NCBI GenBank assembly: GCA_905197485.1
Contig: CAJJYZ010000007.1
Location: 8,391 to 72,390, forward strand
Source of the DNA: an uncultured Lachnospiraceae bacterium
GTDB taxonomy: Bacteria > Bacillota > Clostridia > Lachnospirales > Lachnospiraceae
Reading direction: 5' to 3'
Length of the DNA stretch: 64,000 nt
This document shows positions 27,293-34,178 of this stretch, one piece after another; position 1 is the stretch's first letter; every line of letters starts with the position of its first letter. Made by a program: the position numbers and the translations under genes. The notes under the pieces are model-generated. The model was not told the origin of the DNA and ran no database searches. It saw only the letters and a program-made list of their open reading frames with translations.

Positions 27293-28309
27293 ATGTTAAA
27301 AGAATTAGTAGAGCTTTGGGGTGTAAGCGGATATGAGAAACAAGTTTCCGATTATATTGTGGGACAGGTCAAAGATTATGCAGATGAAATCATGAAAGAT
27401 GCGATTGGAAATCTGATTGTTTTAAAAAGAGGAAACGGTGAGGACAAAAAGAAAATTATGGTTGCGGCTCACATGGATGAAATCGGACTTTGCGTTGTGA
27501 AGATTACAGAAGAAGGATTCCTGAAGGTGAAAAAAGTGGGAGGTGTTTCCGCGCATTGTTCTTTCATGAATCGTGTTATCTTCAGAAATGGAACAGTAGG
27601 AACAGTGGCTTCCTATGCAAAACCGGAGGAATTCAAGAGTGGAGAAATTGAGAAACTCTATATTGATATCGGAGCGGGTTCGAAGGAAGAGGCGGAGAAA
27701 TATGTACAGGTTGGTGACTGTGCAATGTTTGAAGGACCGTATCAGGAGCTCGCAGGCAGAAATGTTATGGCAAAAGCATTTGATGACCGTAGTGCATGTC
27801 ATATTCAGATTGAGGCATTAAAAGAAATGGAAACGCCATATCATGATGTCTATTTTGCATTTACAGTTCAGGAAGAAGTAGGACTTTTTGGCGCTACCAC
27901 ATCTTCCGAAAGAATCAGACCGGATTTGGGAATTGCAGTCGATATTACCGGGTCTTTCGATGTGCCGGGAGATGAACATGGCAATGTTGTTTTGGGAAAA
28001 GGTGCAGCCATCTGTGTAAGTAATGCGTTAGTTGTATGTGACGAAGAAATGGTAGAGCAGATGGTGGAATGTGCAAAGACAAATCAGATTCCGTATCAGA
28101 TGGACGTATTAACAAACGGTGGAACGGATGCTGGGGCAATCAACAAGTCATATCAGGGAGTGAAAGCGGTAGGAATTTCCATTCCGACAAGGTACGGACA
28201 TTCACCGAATAGTATCATCAATCTGGATGATGTGAAAGCATGTATTGATTTATTAAAAACTTATGTGGAACAGCCGCTTCGTATTGTGACAGAAGAAGTG
28301 TTTAAGTAG
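27293..28309 (+). CDS. M42-family aminopeptidase/glucanase-like metallopeptidase
   Basis: This 338-residue enzyme has the M42 pattern: AAHMDEIGL near 60-70, KAFDDRSAC near 164-172, VQEEVGLFGA near 196-205 and GGTDAGAIN near 276. M42 enzymes form large dodecameric aminopeptidases; some were once called endoglucanases, but peptidase activity is the established one. GGAGGAAAG lies inside the longer frame just upstream of the ATG at 27293, so that ATG is used instead of 27278. It is the second peptidase of this operon. Confidence 0.85.
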   Translation: MLKELVELWGVSGYEKQVSDYIVGQVKDYADEIMKDAIGNLIVLKRGNGEDKKKIMVAAHMDEIGLCVVKITEEGFLKVKKVGGVSAHCSFMNRVIFRNGTVGTVASYAKPEEFKSGEIEKLYIDIGAGSKEEAEKYVQVGDCAMFEGPYQELAGRNVMAKAFDDRSACHIQIEALKEMETPYHDVYFAFTVQEEVGLFGATTSSERIRPDLGIAVDITGSFDVPGDEHGNVVLGKGAAICVSNALVVCDEEMVEQMVECAKTNQIPYQMDVLTNGGTDAGAINKSYQGVKAVGISIPTRYGHSPNSIINLDDVKACIDLLKTYVEQPLRIVTEEVFK

Positions 28310-28326
28310 GGAGGAAAATTGATAAG

Positions 28327-29007
28327 ATGAAACGTTCAAAAATCAATCAATGTATCAAAGATATGGAAAATCTTGCAGCGGAGCATGGATTTGTTCTGCC
28401 GCCATTTTGTAATTGGACGCCGGAGGAATGGGAAAATAAGTCTGAGGAGTACGATGAAATCCGGGATAATATGCTGGGATGGGATATTACGGATTATGGA
28501 CTTGGAGATTTTGATAAGGTAGGTTTTGCCCTTGTCACGATTCGGAACGGAAATCAGAACAATCCGAAGTATAAGAAAGTATATGCAGAAAAGTTATTGA
28601 TGCTAAAAGAGGGTCAACATTCGCCAATGCATTTTCACTGGCAAAAATCTGAAGATATTATCAACAGAGGCGGTGGAACCCTTATCATCCATCTTTATAA
28701 TGACAAAGGCGATGGAAGTTTTGATGACAGCGATGTTCTTGTGAATTCGGATGGACGCTCCTACTATGTAAAAGCGGGAACGGGAGTAGAATTAAAACCG
28801 GGAGAGAGCATTACTTTGTGGCCGCATCAGTATCATGATTTTGATGTGAAAGAAGGAACAGGAGATGTTCTAATCGGAGAAGTTTCTATGTGTAATGATG
28901 ATAACACAGACAATCGGTTTTATGAGGAAATCGGGCGATTCCCGGAAATTGAGGAAGATGAGAAACCGTATCGTTTACTCTGCAATGAATATCCAGAAAG
29001 TAAATAA
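28327..29007 (+). CDS. D-lyxose/D-mannose isomerase (cupin type)
   Basis: This 226-residue cupin protein matches D-lyxose ketol-isomerases, which also convert D-mannose to D-fructose. The metal-binding set is visible: HSPMHFHWQKSEDI (about 98-111; two His and a Glu/Asp) and HQYHDF near 164. Its place directly between the alpha-mannosidase/M42 genes and a fructokinase gives a short route from free mannose to fructose 6-phosphate without mannose phosphorylation. Physiological substrate is inferred from this context. Confidence 0.85.
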   Translation: MKRSKINQCIKDMENLAAEHGFVLPPFCNWTPEEWENKSEEYDEIRDNMLGWDITDYGLGDFDKVGFALVTIRNGNQNNPKYKKVYAEKLLMLKEGQHSPMHFHWQKSEDIINRGGGTLIIHLYNDKGDGSFDDSDVLVNSDGRSYYVKAGTGVELKPGESITLWPHQYHDFDVKEGTGDVLIGEVSMCNDDNTDNRFYEEIGRFPEIEEDEKPYRLLCNEYPESK

Positions 29008-29037
29008 CAGGTCGATAGCGGGCAAAGGAGAGAAAAC

Positions 29038-29988
29038 ATGTACGATGTAGTAGCATTGGGAGAACTTTTAATTGATTTTACAGAAAGTGGAAAGAGTGAA
29101 CAGGGAAATTCCCTGTTGGAAGTAAATCCGGGCGGCGCGCCATGCAATGTGCTTGCCATGCTGAAGCGTCTTGGGAAACGGGTTGCTTTTATCGGGAAAG
29201 TCGGGCAGGATATGTTCGGTACGCTACTAAAAAATACACTGGATGAGGTGGGAATTGCGTCGGAAAATCTGGTGATGGATAAAGAGGTAAGGACGACGCT
29301 CGCGTTTGTTCACACTTTACAAGATGGAGACCGGGAATTCTCATTTTATCGGAATCCGGGAGCGGACATGATGCTTCGGGAGGAGGAAGTGAATCTGGAT
29401 ATCATAAAATCCGCAAAGATTTTTCACTTTGGAACATTGTCCATGACGCATAAAGGGGTAAGAGAAGCGACAAAGAAAGCCATTGACTGTGCGAAAGAGG
29501 GTGGAGCGCTCATATCGTTTGACCCGAATCTTAGAGAACCCCTTTGGGATTCCTTGGAGCTTGCGAAGGAACAGATGGAGTACGGATTTCAAAAATGTGA
29601 TATTTTGAAAATATCGGATAATGAGATTCAGTTCGTAACGGGAGAAGAGGACTACGAGAAAGGAATCTTGATTTTGCAGCAGAAGTATCAGATTCCGTTG
29701 ATTCTTTTGACGATGGGAAAAGAAGGAAGCCGCGCATACTATCGGGAGATGTGTGTCGAAAAAGAAGGATTTTCTGTGAATGCCATTGAAACGACAGGAG
29801 CCGGAGACACATTCTGCGGATGTGCATTAGGATACTTATTGGAACATGATTTCAAGCATCTGTCAAGAGAAGAGCTGGAAGAGATGCTCACATTTGCGAA
29901 TGCGGGAGCCGCGCTGATTACTTTGAAAAAAGGAGCAATTCGTTCGATGCCAACGAAGCAGGAGATTCAGGAGCTTATAAAAAAATAG
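29038..29988 (+). CDS. PfkB-family sugar kinase, probable fructokinase
   Basis: This 316-residue ribokinase-fold enzyme has the N-terminal GELLIDF and NPGGAPCNVL motifs (sugar binding) and the C-terminal TTGAGDTFCG with the catalytic Asp near 260. The pattern is closest to bacterial fructokinases. It would phosphorylate fructose made from mannose by the preceding isomerase, feeding glycolysis. It is the last gene of the operon; no strong terminator follows. 2-keto-3-deoxygluconate or ribose kinase activity is a less likely alternative. Confidence 0.82.
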   Translation: MYDVVALGELLIDFTESGKSEQGNSLLEVNPGGAPCNVLAMLKRLGKRVAFIGKVGQDMFGTLLKNTLDEVGIASENLVMDKEVRTTLAFVHTLQDGDREFSFYRNPGADMMLREEEVNLDIIKSAKIFHFGTLSMTHKGVREATKKAIDCAKEGGALISFDPNLREPLWDSLELAKEQMEYGFQKCDILKISDNEIQFVTGEEDYEKGILILQQKYQIPLILLTMGKEGSRAYYREMCVEKEGFSVNAIETTGAGDTFCGCALGYLLEHDFKHLSREELEEMLTFANAGAALITLKKGAIRSMPTKQEIQELIKK

Positions 29989-30057
29989 AGGATTCCTTGC
30001 AGCCAGAGTGTCCCCTGTGAAAATACTGTGTACTTCATTAACATTTGATAAACTCTG

Positions 30058-30086
30058 TTGACTTTACATAGGAGAAAGCATATAGT
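30058..30086 (+). promoter_or_regulatory. Promoter of the zinc-ribbon/selenoprotein/sfsA-mutY operon
   Basis: TTGACT, a 17-base spacer and TATAGT lie about 60 bases before the first gene of the unit. The rest of the 159-base gap after the fructokinase gene shows no gene or strong hairpin. Confidence 0.65.
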
Positions 30087-30147
30087 GTGAATCAAACCAT
30101 ATCGGGAGATTTGGAATCAGACAACAGAGCGGAAATGAGGAATGAAA

Positions 30148-30546
30148 ATGAAAGAAAAATTACAGCGGTTTATGGCGGGCAGATATGGAGTGGATGCACT
30201 GAACAAATTTTTACTCGGAGCATCTGTAGTTTTACTTGTTTGTTCGATGTTTGTAAGGAGAGGAACTATGTTATATTCCTTTGCCTTATTGCTGTTGTTA
30301 ATCTGTTATGTTAGAATGTTCTCGAGAAACATTCAGGCGAGATATCAGGAGAATATCAAGTTTTATAATATGAAGAATAAGTTCTTCGGTTTCTTCAAAA
30401 AGCAGAAGTCTTACATGGAACAGAGAAAAACGTATCATATCTACAAGTGTCCGACTTGTAAGCAGAAGATTCGTATTCCGAAGGGAAAGGGCAAGATTGC
30501 GATTACGTGTCCGAAATGTAAGACAGAATTCATTAAGAACAGTTAG
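30148..30546 (+). CDS. Small membrane protein with C-terminal zinc ribbon
   Basis: The 132-residue protein has two closely spaced hydrophobic segments (about 22-36 and 42-58), a basic linker and a C-terminal treble-clef-like zinc ribbon with CPTCKQK and CPKCKTEF (C-x2-C ... C-x2-C). The zinc ribbon is followed by only a few residues. The ATG at 30148 is used since TGAGG is 7 bases upstream. It is the first gene of an operon with the predicted selenoprotein. The architecture suggests a membrane-tethered metal or nucleic-acid contact; no function is known to me. Confidence 0.75.
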   Translation: MKEKLQRFMAGRYGVDALNKFLLGASVVLLVCSMFVRRGTMLYSFALLLLLICYVRMFSRNIQARYQENIKFYNMKNKFFGFFKKQKSYMEQRKTYHIYKCPTCKQKIRIPKGKGKIAITCPKCKTEFIKNS

Positions 30547-30557
30547 GAGTAGAACAG

Positions 30558-30914
30558 ATGAGTATTTTATTTTTAGAATATCCGAGATGAAGCACATCGC
30601 AGAAGGCCAGGAAGTGGCTGGAGAGTAATGGAATTGAGTTTGCAGCAAGACATATCGTGAATGAGAATCCGACGGCGGAAGAGTTGAAGGAATTTCACGC
30701 AAAGAGCGGTCTTCCATTGAAGCGGTTCTTCAATACGAGCGGCATGAAGTATAAGGAATTACAGTTGAAGGATAAGCTTCCGAACATGACGGAAGAGGAG
30801 CAGTATGAACTTCTGGCAACAGACGGTATGCTTGTGAAACGTCCGATTCTTGTCGGAGACGCGTTTGCGATTCCGGGATTCAAGGAAGAAGCCTGGACAG
30901 AGGTTTTGAAGTAA
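30558..30914 (+). CDS. ArsC/Spx-fold thioredoxin-like protein with predicted selenocysteine (in-frame UGA)
   Basis: From the ATG at 30558 (AGGAG 8 bases upstream) the frame reads MSILFLEYPR, then TGA at 30588-30590, then STSQKARKWLESNGIEF, and stays open to TAA at 30912. Read through, the product is 118 residues with selenocysteine at position 11. The layout matches YusI-like arsenate-reductase-family proteins, whose active site is YPKC-x-T-C; the UGA falls exactly on the first Cys, and the second Cys is Ser here. Later family motifs are intact (KRFFNTSGMKYKEL, ELLATDGMLVKRPILVG). A SECIS-like stem follows the UGA. Its stop overlaps the start of sfsA-mutY. A thiol/selenol redox role is likely; arsenate reduction is not shown. 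A nonsense mutation is the alternative. Confidence 0.82.
30588..30619 (+). promoter_or_regulatory. UGA codon and SECIS-like hairpin
   Basis: After the UGA and a 14-base linker, GGCCA (30605-30609) pairs with TGGCT (30615-30619) around the loop GGAAG, including one G-U pair. The apical loop begins 19 bases after the UGA and its first two bases are G. Both features fit the known bacterial SECIS consensus of a short stem with a guanine at the start of the loop, about 16-37 bases downstream. Pairing was judged by eye; folding energy was not calculated. Confidence 0.65.
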
Positions 30915-32665
30915 TGAAATATGATAGAATTCAGGTTGGGAGGTTCATAGAACGTCCCAACCGTTTTATTGCGTATGTTGAGATAGACGGGAAGAAAGAA
31001 ACCGTTCATGTGAAGAACACCGGAAGGTGTGCGGAGCTTTTCGTTCCGGGAGCAACCGTTTATGTGCAGGAAAGCGGGAATCCGGAGAGAAAAACAAAGT
31101 GGGACTTGATTAGTGTAGAGAAAGGAAATCGTATGGTGAATATGGACTCCCAGGTTACAAACGGCGTCGTAAAAGAGTGGATTGAGGCAGGAAATTTATT
31201 CCGGAATCCGAATTTGATTCGCATGGAGAAAGTCTATGGACAGTCTCGGTTTGACTTGTATGTGGAAGAAGGGGACAGAAAGGCATTTATCGAGGTAAAG
31301 GGAGTGACGCTGGAAGAAGACGGCGTTGCCCGGTTTCCGGATGCCCCGACAGAGCGTGGCGTGAAGCATGTGGAGGAATTAATCCGGGCGGTGAAGGATG
31401 GGTATGAGGCGTATATCTTTTTCGTCATTCAGATGGAGCATGTGAAATATTTTACGCCGAATGAGAGAACCCATGAGGAATTTGCGGAGGTGCTTCGAAA
31501 GGCAAGGAAGGCAGGGGTACGCATTCTTGCTTACGATTGCAAAGTAGAAAAAGACACGATTCGCTTGAATAAACCAGTGCCGGTTGTATTGTTGGAACCT
31601 AATCTGATGGAGATTGTGGAGCCGGTTGTAGAGTGGTACCGGGAGAATAAAAGAGAACTTCCTTGGAGAGAGCAGGTGAACGCATACCGCGTCTGGGTGT
31701 CGGAGATTATGCTGCAGCAGACGAGAGTGGAGGCAGTAAAGCCTTATTATGCCAGATTCCTGCAGGAATTTCCGACAGTAAAGGAACTGGCAGAAGCCGA
31801 GGAAGATAAGCTTCTGAAGTTGTGGGAAGGTCTGGGGTATTATAATCGTGTGAAAAATATGCAGAAGGCTGCGAGACAGGTGATGGTCGATTACAATGGA
31901 GAATTCCCGGATACGTATGAGGAGATTCGTTCGCTGACCGGAATCGGGAATTATACCGCAGGAGCCATCAGCGCTTTTGCTTACGGGATTCCGGAACCGG
32001 CGGTGGATGGAAACGTTCTTCGGGTCATTTCCAGAGTTCTGGCAAGTGATGCAGATATTATGAAGGCTTCGACCAGAAGCAAGATAGAAGATGCGCTGCG
32101 GGAAGTCATTCCGAAGGACGCGGCAGGTGATTTCAATCAAGGATTGATAGAACTCGGGGCGATTGTCTGTGTGCCGAACGGTGCGCCAAAGTGTGAGGAA
32201 TGCCCGATTCGGAGATTTTGTCTGGCGAAGGAGAGAGGCTGTGAAACAGAGCTTCCGGTGAAGTCGAAGACGAAGTCCAGAAGGATGGAGAAGAGAACGG
32301 TTCTGATTCTGAAGGAGGGGGAGAACGTGGCAATCCGTAAACGCCCGGCAAAAGGATTGCTGTCCGGACTTTACGAGCTTCCGAATGAACTGGGACATAT
32401 GAAGGAAGAGGAAGTGATTGCATACTGTAAGCGATTGGGCTTGAGTCCTCTAAGGATTAAGAAACTGGGAAGTGCGAAACACATTTTCAGTCATATAGAA
32501 TGGCATATGGAAGGATATGCCGTACAATTGGATGAGTTGTCGGAGAATCAGTCGAAAGGGCTCTTATTCGTGAATCCGAAAGAAGTGGAGAAAGAATATC
32601 CGATTCCATCTGCATTTGAGGCGTATACAAGGTATCTGGAGATTCAGTTAGGACCGGAAAAATAA
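30914..32665 (+). CDS. Fusion of SfsA-type nuclease and MutY adenine glycosylase
   Basis: The 583-residue product joins two normally separate proteins. Residues 1-230 match SfsA (N-terminal OB-like part, then GQSRFDLYVEE, FIEVKGVTLEEDG, FPDAPTERGVKHVEEL with acidic nuclease-like residues). Residues about 235-583 match MutY, which removes adenine opposite 8-oxoguanine: EIMLQQTRVEAV (catalytic Glu), helix-hairpin-helix LTGIGNYTAGA, VDGNVLRV (catalytic Asp), an iron-sulfur motif C-x7-C-x2-C-x5-C and a C-terminal NUDIX-like domain. The start overlaps the preceding stop (TAATG), and its own binding site is weak, so translation is probably coupled to the selenoprotein gene. Confidence 0.88.
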   Translation: MKYDRIQVGRFIERPNRFIAYVEIDGKKETVHVKNTGRCAELFVPGATVYVQESGNPERKTKWDLISVEKGNRMVNMDSQVTNGVVKEWIEAGNLFRNPNLIRMEKVYGQSRFDLYVEEGDRKAFIEVKGVTLEEDGVARFPDAPTERGVKHVEELIRAVKDGYEAYIFFVIQMEHVKYFTPNERTHEEFAEVLRKARKAGVRILAYDCKVEKDTIRLNKPVPVVLLEPNLMEIVEPVVEWYRENKRELPWREQVNAYRVWVSEIMLQQTRVEAVKPYYARFLQEFPTVKELAEAEEDKLLKLWEGLGYYNRVKNMQKAARQVMVDYNGEFPDTYEEIRSLTGIGNYTAGAISAFAYGIPEPAVDGNVLRVISRVLASDADIMKASTRSKIEDALREVIPKDAAGDFNQGLIELGAIVCVPNGAPKCEECPIRRFCLAKERGCETELPVKSKTKSRRMEKRTVLILKEGENVAIRKRPAKGLLSGLYELPNELGHMKEEEVIAYCKRLGLSPLRIKKLGSAKHIFSHIEWHMEGYAVQLDELSENQSKGLLFVNPKEVEKEYPIPSAFEAYTRYLEIQLGPEK

Positions 32666-32670
32666 TAATA

Positions 32671-32710
32671 AAAAGGCGATGTTGCAAATAATACTGCGAC
32701 ATCGCCTTTT
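32671..32710. terminator. Terminator after sfsA-mutY
   Basis: AAAAGGCGATGTTGCA pairs with TGCGACATCGCCTTTT with one wobble pair and an 8-base loop. A-run and T-run flanks suit termination in both directions between convergent genes. Confidence 0.8.
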
Positions 32711-32728
32711 ATGATGCTTCATTCAATG

Positions 32729-32965
32729 TTACATGCCTCCTTTTTCTGTCAATCCGCATATCGTGCTGACTGCAAGATGCTTCAAAGCCTTGATATGATG
32801 AATCGTCTTGGCAATAATATCGGAACGATAGGCTGCCTTAATCATCGGGCTAATGATAGTACTGCTCTTGTGAAGGATTGGGAATCTCATCAAGGACTTC
32901 TCATCGGCTAAAACAAGGAATACTAACGTGATTACCATACCGGCTATGATTGTTAAGGTTAACAT
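32729..32965 (-). CDS. Small single-span membrane protein of unknown function
   Basis: The 78-residue product begins MLTLTIIAGMVITLVFLVLA, one membrane helix, followed by a basic, largely helical tail. The reading frame is supported by an AGGAGG site 7 bases before the ATG and by a consensus promoter. No family is recognised. It may be a small membrane regulator or anchor. Confidence 0.6.
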   Translation of the reverse strand: MLTLTIIAGMVITLVFLVLADEKSLMRFPILHKSSTIISPMIKAAYRSDIIAKTIHHIKALKHLAVSTICGLTEKGGM

Positions 32966-33009
32966 AAAACCGCCTCCTAATCAAACAGACTCTTTTTTAA
33001 GTTAACCTT

Positions 33010-33038
33010 ATCATAACGCTCAATTATCAGAAAGTCAA
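33010..33038 (-). promoter_or_regulatory. Promoter of the 78-residue membrane protein gene
   Basis: On the minus strand TTGACT, a 17-base spacer and TATGAT lie 45 bases before the start. The -35 box overlaps the last codons of the PAP2 gene on the same strand. A repeated GTTAACCTTA-like element occurs at 32950-32962 and 33001-33010 and could be an operator. Confidence 0.65.
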
Positions 33039-33700
33039 TGCATTTTCACTAAGTTGCGAGATAAATTTTTCTCCGGATTCCGTTCCATCTTGTAGACGAG
33101 GAAATACATAATACTTGCCATCGCACAACCTGTAACTACGTCCACGACAGAGTGCTGCTTTAAGAACATGGTGGAGAGCACAATCAGTACGGTCAGCGTC
33201 AGTGCGGAAGCTTGCAGCCATTTGTGTTTCCGTAAGGAAGCATTATGTGAAATCGCAAGGTAAGCGCCGATGGAATTGTACACATGAATGCTCGGAAGTA
33301 CGTTCGTGGAAGTATCGGTGGCGTAAAGCGCCTTCACCATATCTACAAAAATATTATCTCTTACGAATGTGTCCGGTCTCAAGTTCAATCCATTCGGATA
33401 AATCGTCGATACAATCAGGAAAATCGTCATTCCGCCGAACAGTAGTGTAACAAGGCGGTAGAATTCTGATTTTTCTGCGAAAAACATGAAGTATCCGATA
33501 GTCACCGCGATATAAGCGAACCATAATAAGTAAGGCACGATAAAGTATTCAATGAAAGGAATCTTATCGTCCAGCCCTACATGAATCAAGTGAAAATCAG
33601 TCGTTACGTGCTGTTCCAGATAAAGAAACCATGGAACGTAAATCAGGGCGTAAAGACATACCCAGGCACGTTTATAATTTTCGGAAAATCTTTTTGCCAT
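33035..33700 (-). CDS. PAP2-family membrane phosphatase
   Basis: The 221-residue protein has about six predicted membrane segments and the PAP2 catalytic pattern in its second half: a KALYATDTSTNVLPSIHVYNS block (SIH, second motif) and KQHSVVDVVTG (third motif with the nucleophilic His and Asp). The first motif is weak (LNLRPDTFVRDN). Such enzymes remove phosphate from lipids such as phosphatidate or undecaprenyl diphosphate, or transfer inositol phosphate. The ATG at 33700 is preferred because AAAGGAG lies 8 bases before it. Confidence 0.8.
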   Translation of the reverse strand: MAKRFSENYKRAWVCLYALIYVPWFLYLEQHVTTDFHLIHVGLDDKIPFIEYFIVPYLLWFAYIAVTIGYFMFFAEKSEFYRLVTLLFGGMTIFLIVSTIYPNGLNLRPDTFVRDNIFVDMVKALYATDTSTNVLPSIHVYNSIGAYLAISHNASLRKHKWLQASALTLTVLIVLSTMFLKQHSVVDVVTGCAMASIMYFLVYKMERNPEKNLSRNLVKMH

Positions 33701-33870
33701 AAAAAGACTCCTTTCCAAGTTGTATTCTATAGGATGTTTCTCAAGCATTATAGCATGGGAGTGTGGTAATCACAAGGAAGGAGCCGGTTTCTTAATAAAA
33801 ACTTTAATGTTTTTCGTAAATCTTAAAAATTGAAATCAGACGCATATTCCCTCTCACCTTTATATGACCT

Positions 33871-33922
33871 TAATGCGGAATGCGTATGCCTTATGCGATA
33901 TTAGCAAAAAAGCACTTATAAT
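33871..33922 (+). promoter_or_regulatory. kdp promoter with repeated ATGCG elements
   Basis: A perfect TATAAT -10 box at 33917-33922 lacks a good -35 box. In its place ATGCG or ATGCC occurs four times (33873, 33880, 33886, 33893) at 6-7 base steps, the last overlapping the -35 position. This layout fits a promoter activated by a regulator such as KdpE. The rest of the 247-base gap holds no gene; no riboswitch was recognised. Confidence 0.45.
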
Positions 33923-33947
33923 AGCGAAAGCAAAGGAGGGATAGGAG

Positions 33948-34049
33948 ATGATGGATATTTTGATGGCAGGCGTGTTACTACTTAGTTTCGTATTCATCAA
34001 GTTGTTTGCAGATTTTTGTGAGAATCAGATTGATACAAAGGAAAAATAA
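33948..34049 (+). CDS. 33-residue membrane peptide at the head of the kdp operon
   Basis: The frame MMDILMAGVLLLSFVF continues to a charged tail ending IDTKEK. It has one membrane helix (about 5-22) and starts behind AAAGGAGGG. It is too short for automatic gene finders. From memory, the Clostridium acetobutylicum kdp operon also begins with small hydrophobic peptides; a role in the Kdp complex is therefore plausible but unproven. Confidence 0.6.
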   Translation: MMDILMAGVLLLSFVFIKLFADFCENQIDTKEK

Positions 34050-34069
34050 ACAGACAGAAGGTGTGAAAA

Positions 34070-34147
34070 ATGATTGTACTTGGAATGATAATTTTACTGT
34101 TGGCTCTCTATCTTGTGTATGCGTTAATACATCCGGAGAAGTTGTAA
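34070..34147 (+). CDS. kdpF: KdpF-like micropeptide
   Basis: This 25-residue peptide, MIVLGMIILLLALYLVYALI then HPEKL, is one hydrophobic helix with the YLVYAL core of KdpF, the small stabilising subunit of the K+-transporting KdpFABC ATPase. It sits immediately before kdpA, as in other bacteria. The binding site (GAAGGTG) is acceptable. It is well below normal gene-finder limits. Confidence 0.75.
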   Translation: MIVLGMIILLLALYLVYALIHPEKL

Positions 34148-34178
34148 GAGTCAGGTAGAAAATGGGAGGAAAAGAAAC

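Noticed and set aside
30588..30590. TGA as a simple nonsense mutation making a pseudogene
   Set aside because: The stop is exactly at the catalytic Cys, is TGA, is followed by a SECIS-like stem, and the rest of the frame and its family motifs are intact. Kept only as the alternative explanation.
33760..33947. Possible c-di-AMP (ydaO-type) riboswitch before kdp
   Set aside because: The gap is short and the conserved riboswitch blocks could not be recognised; only a promoter and ATGCG repeats are visible.
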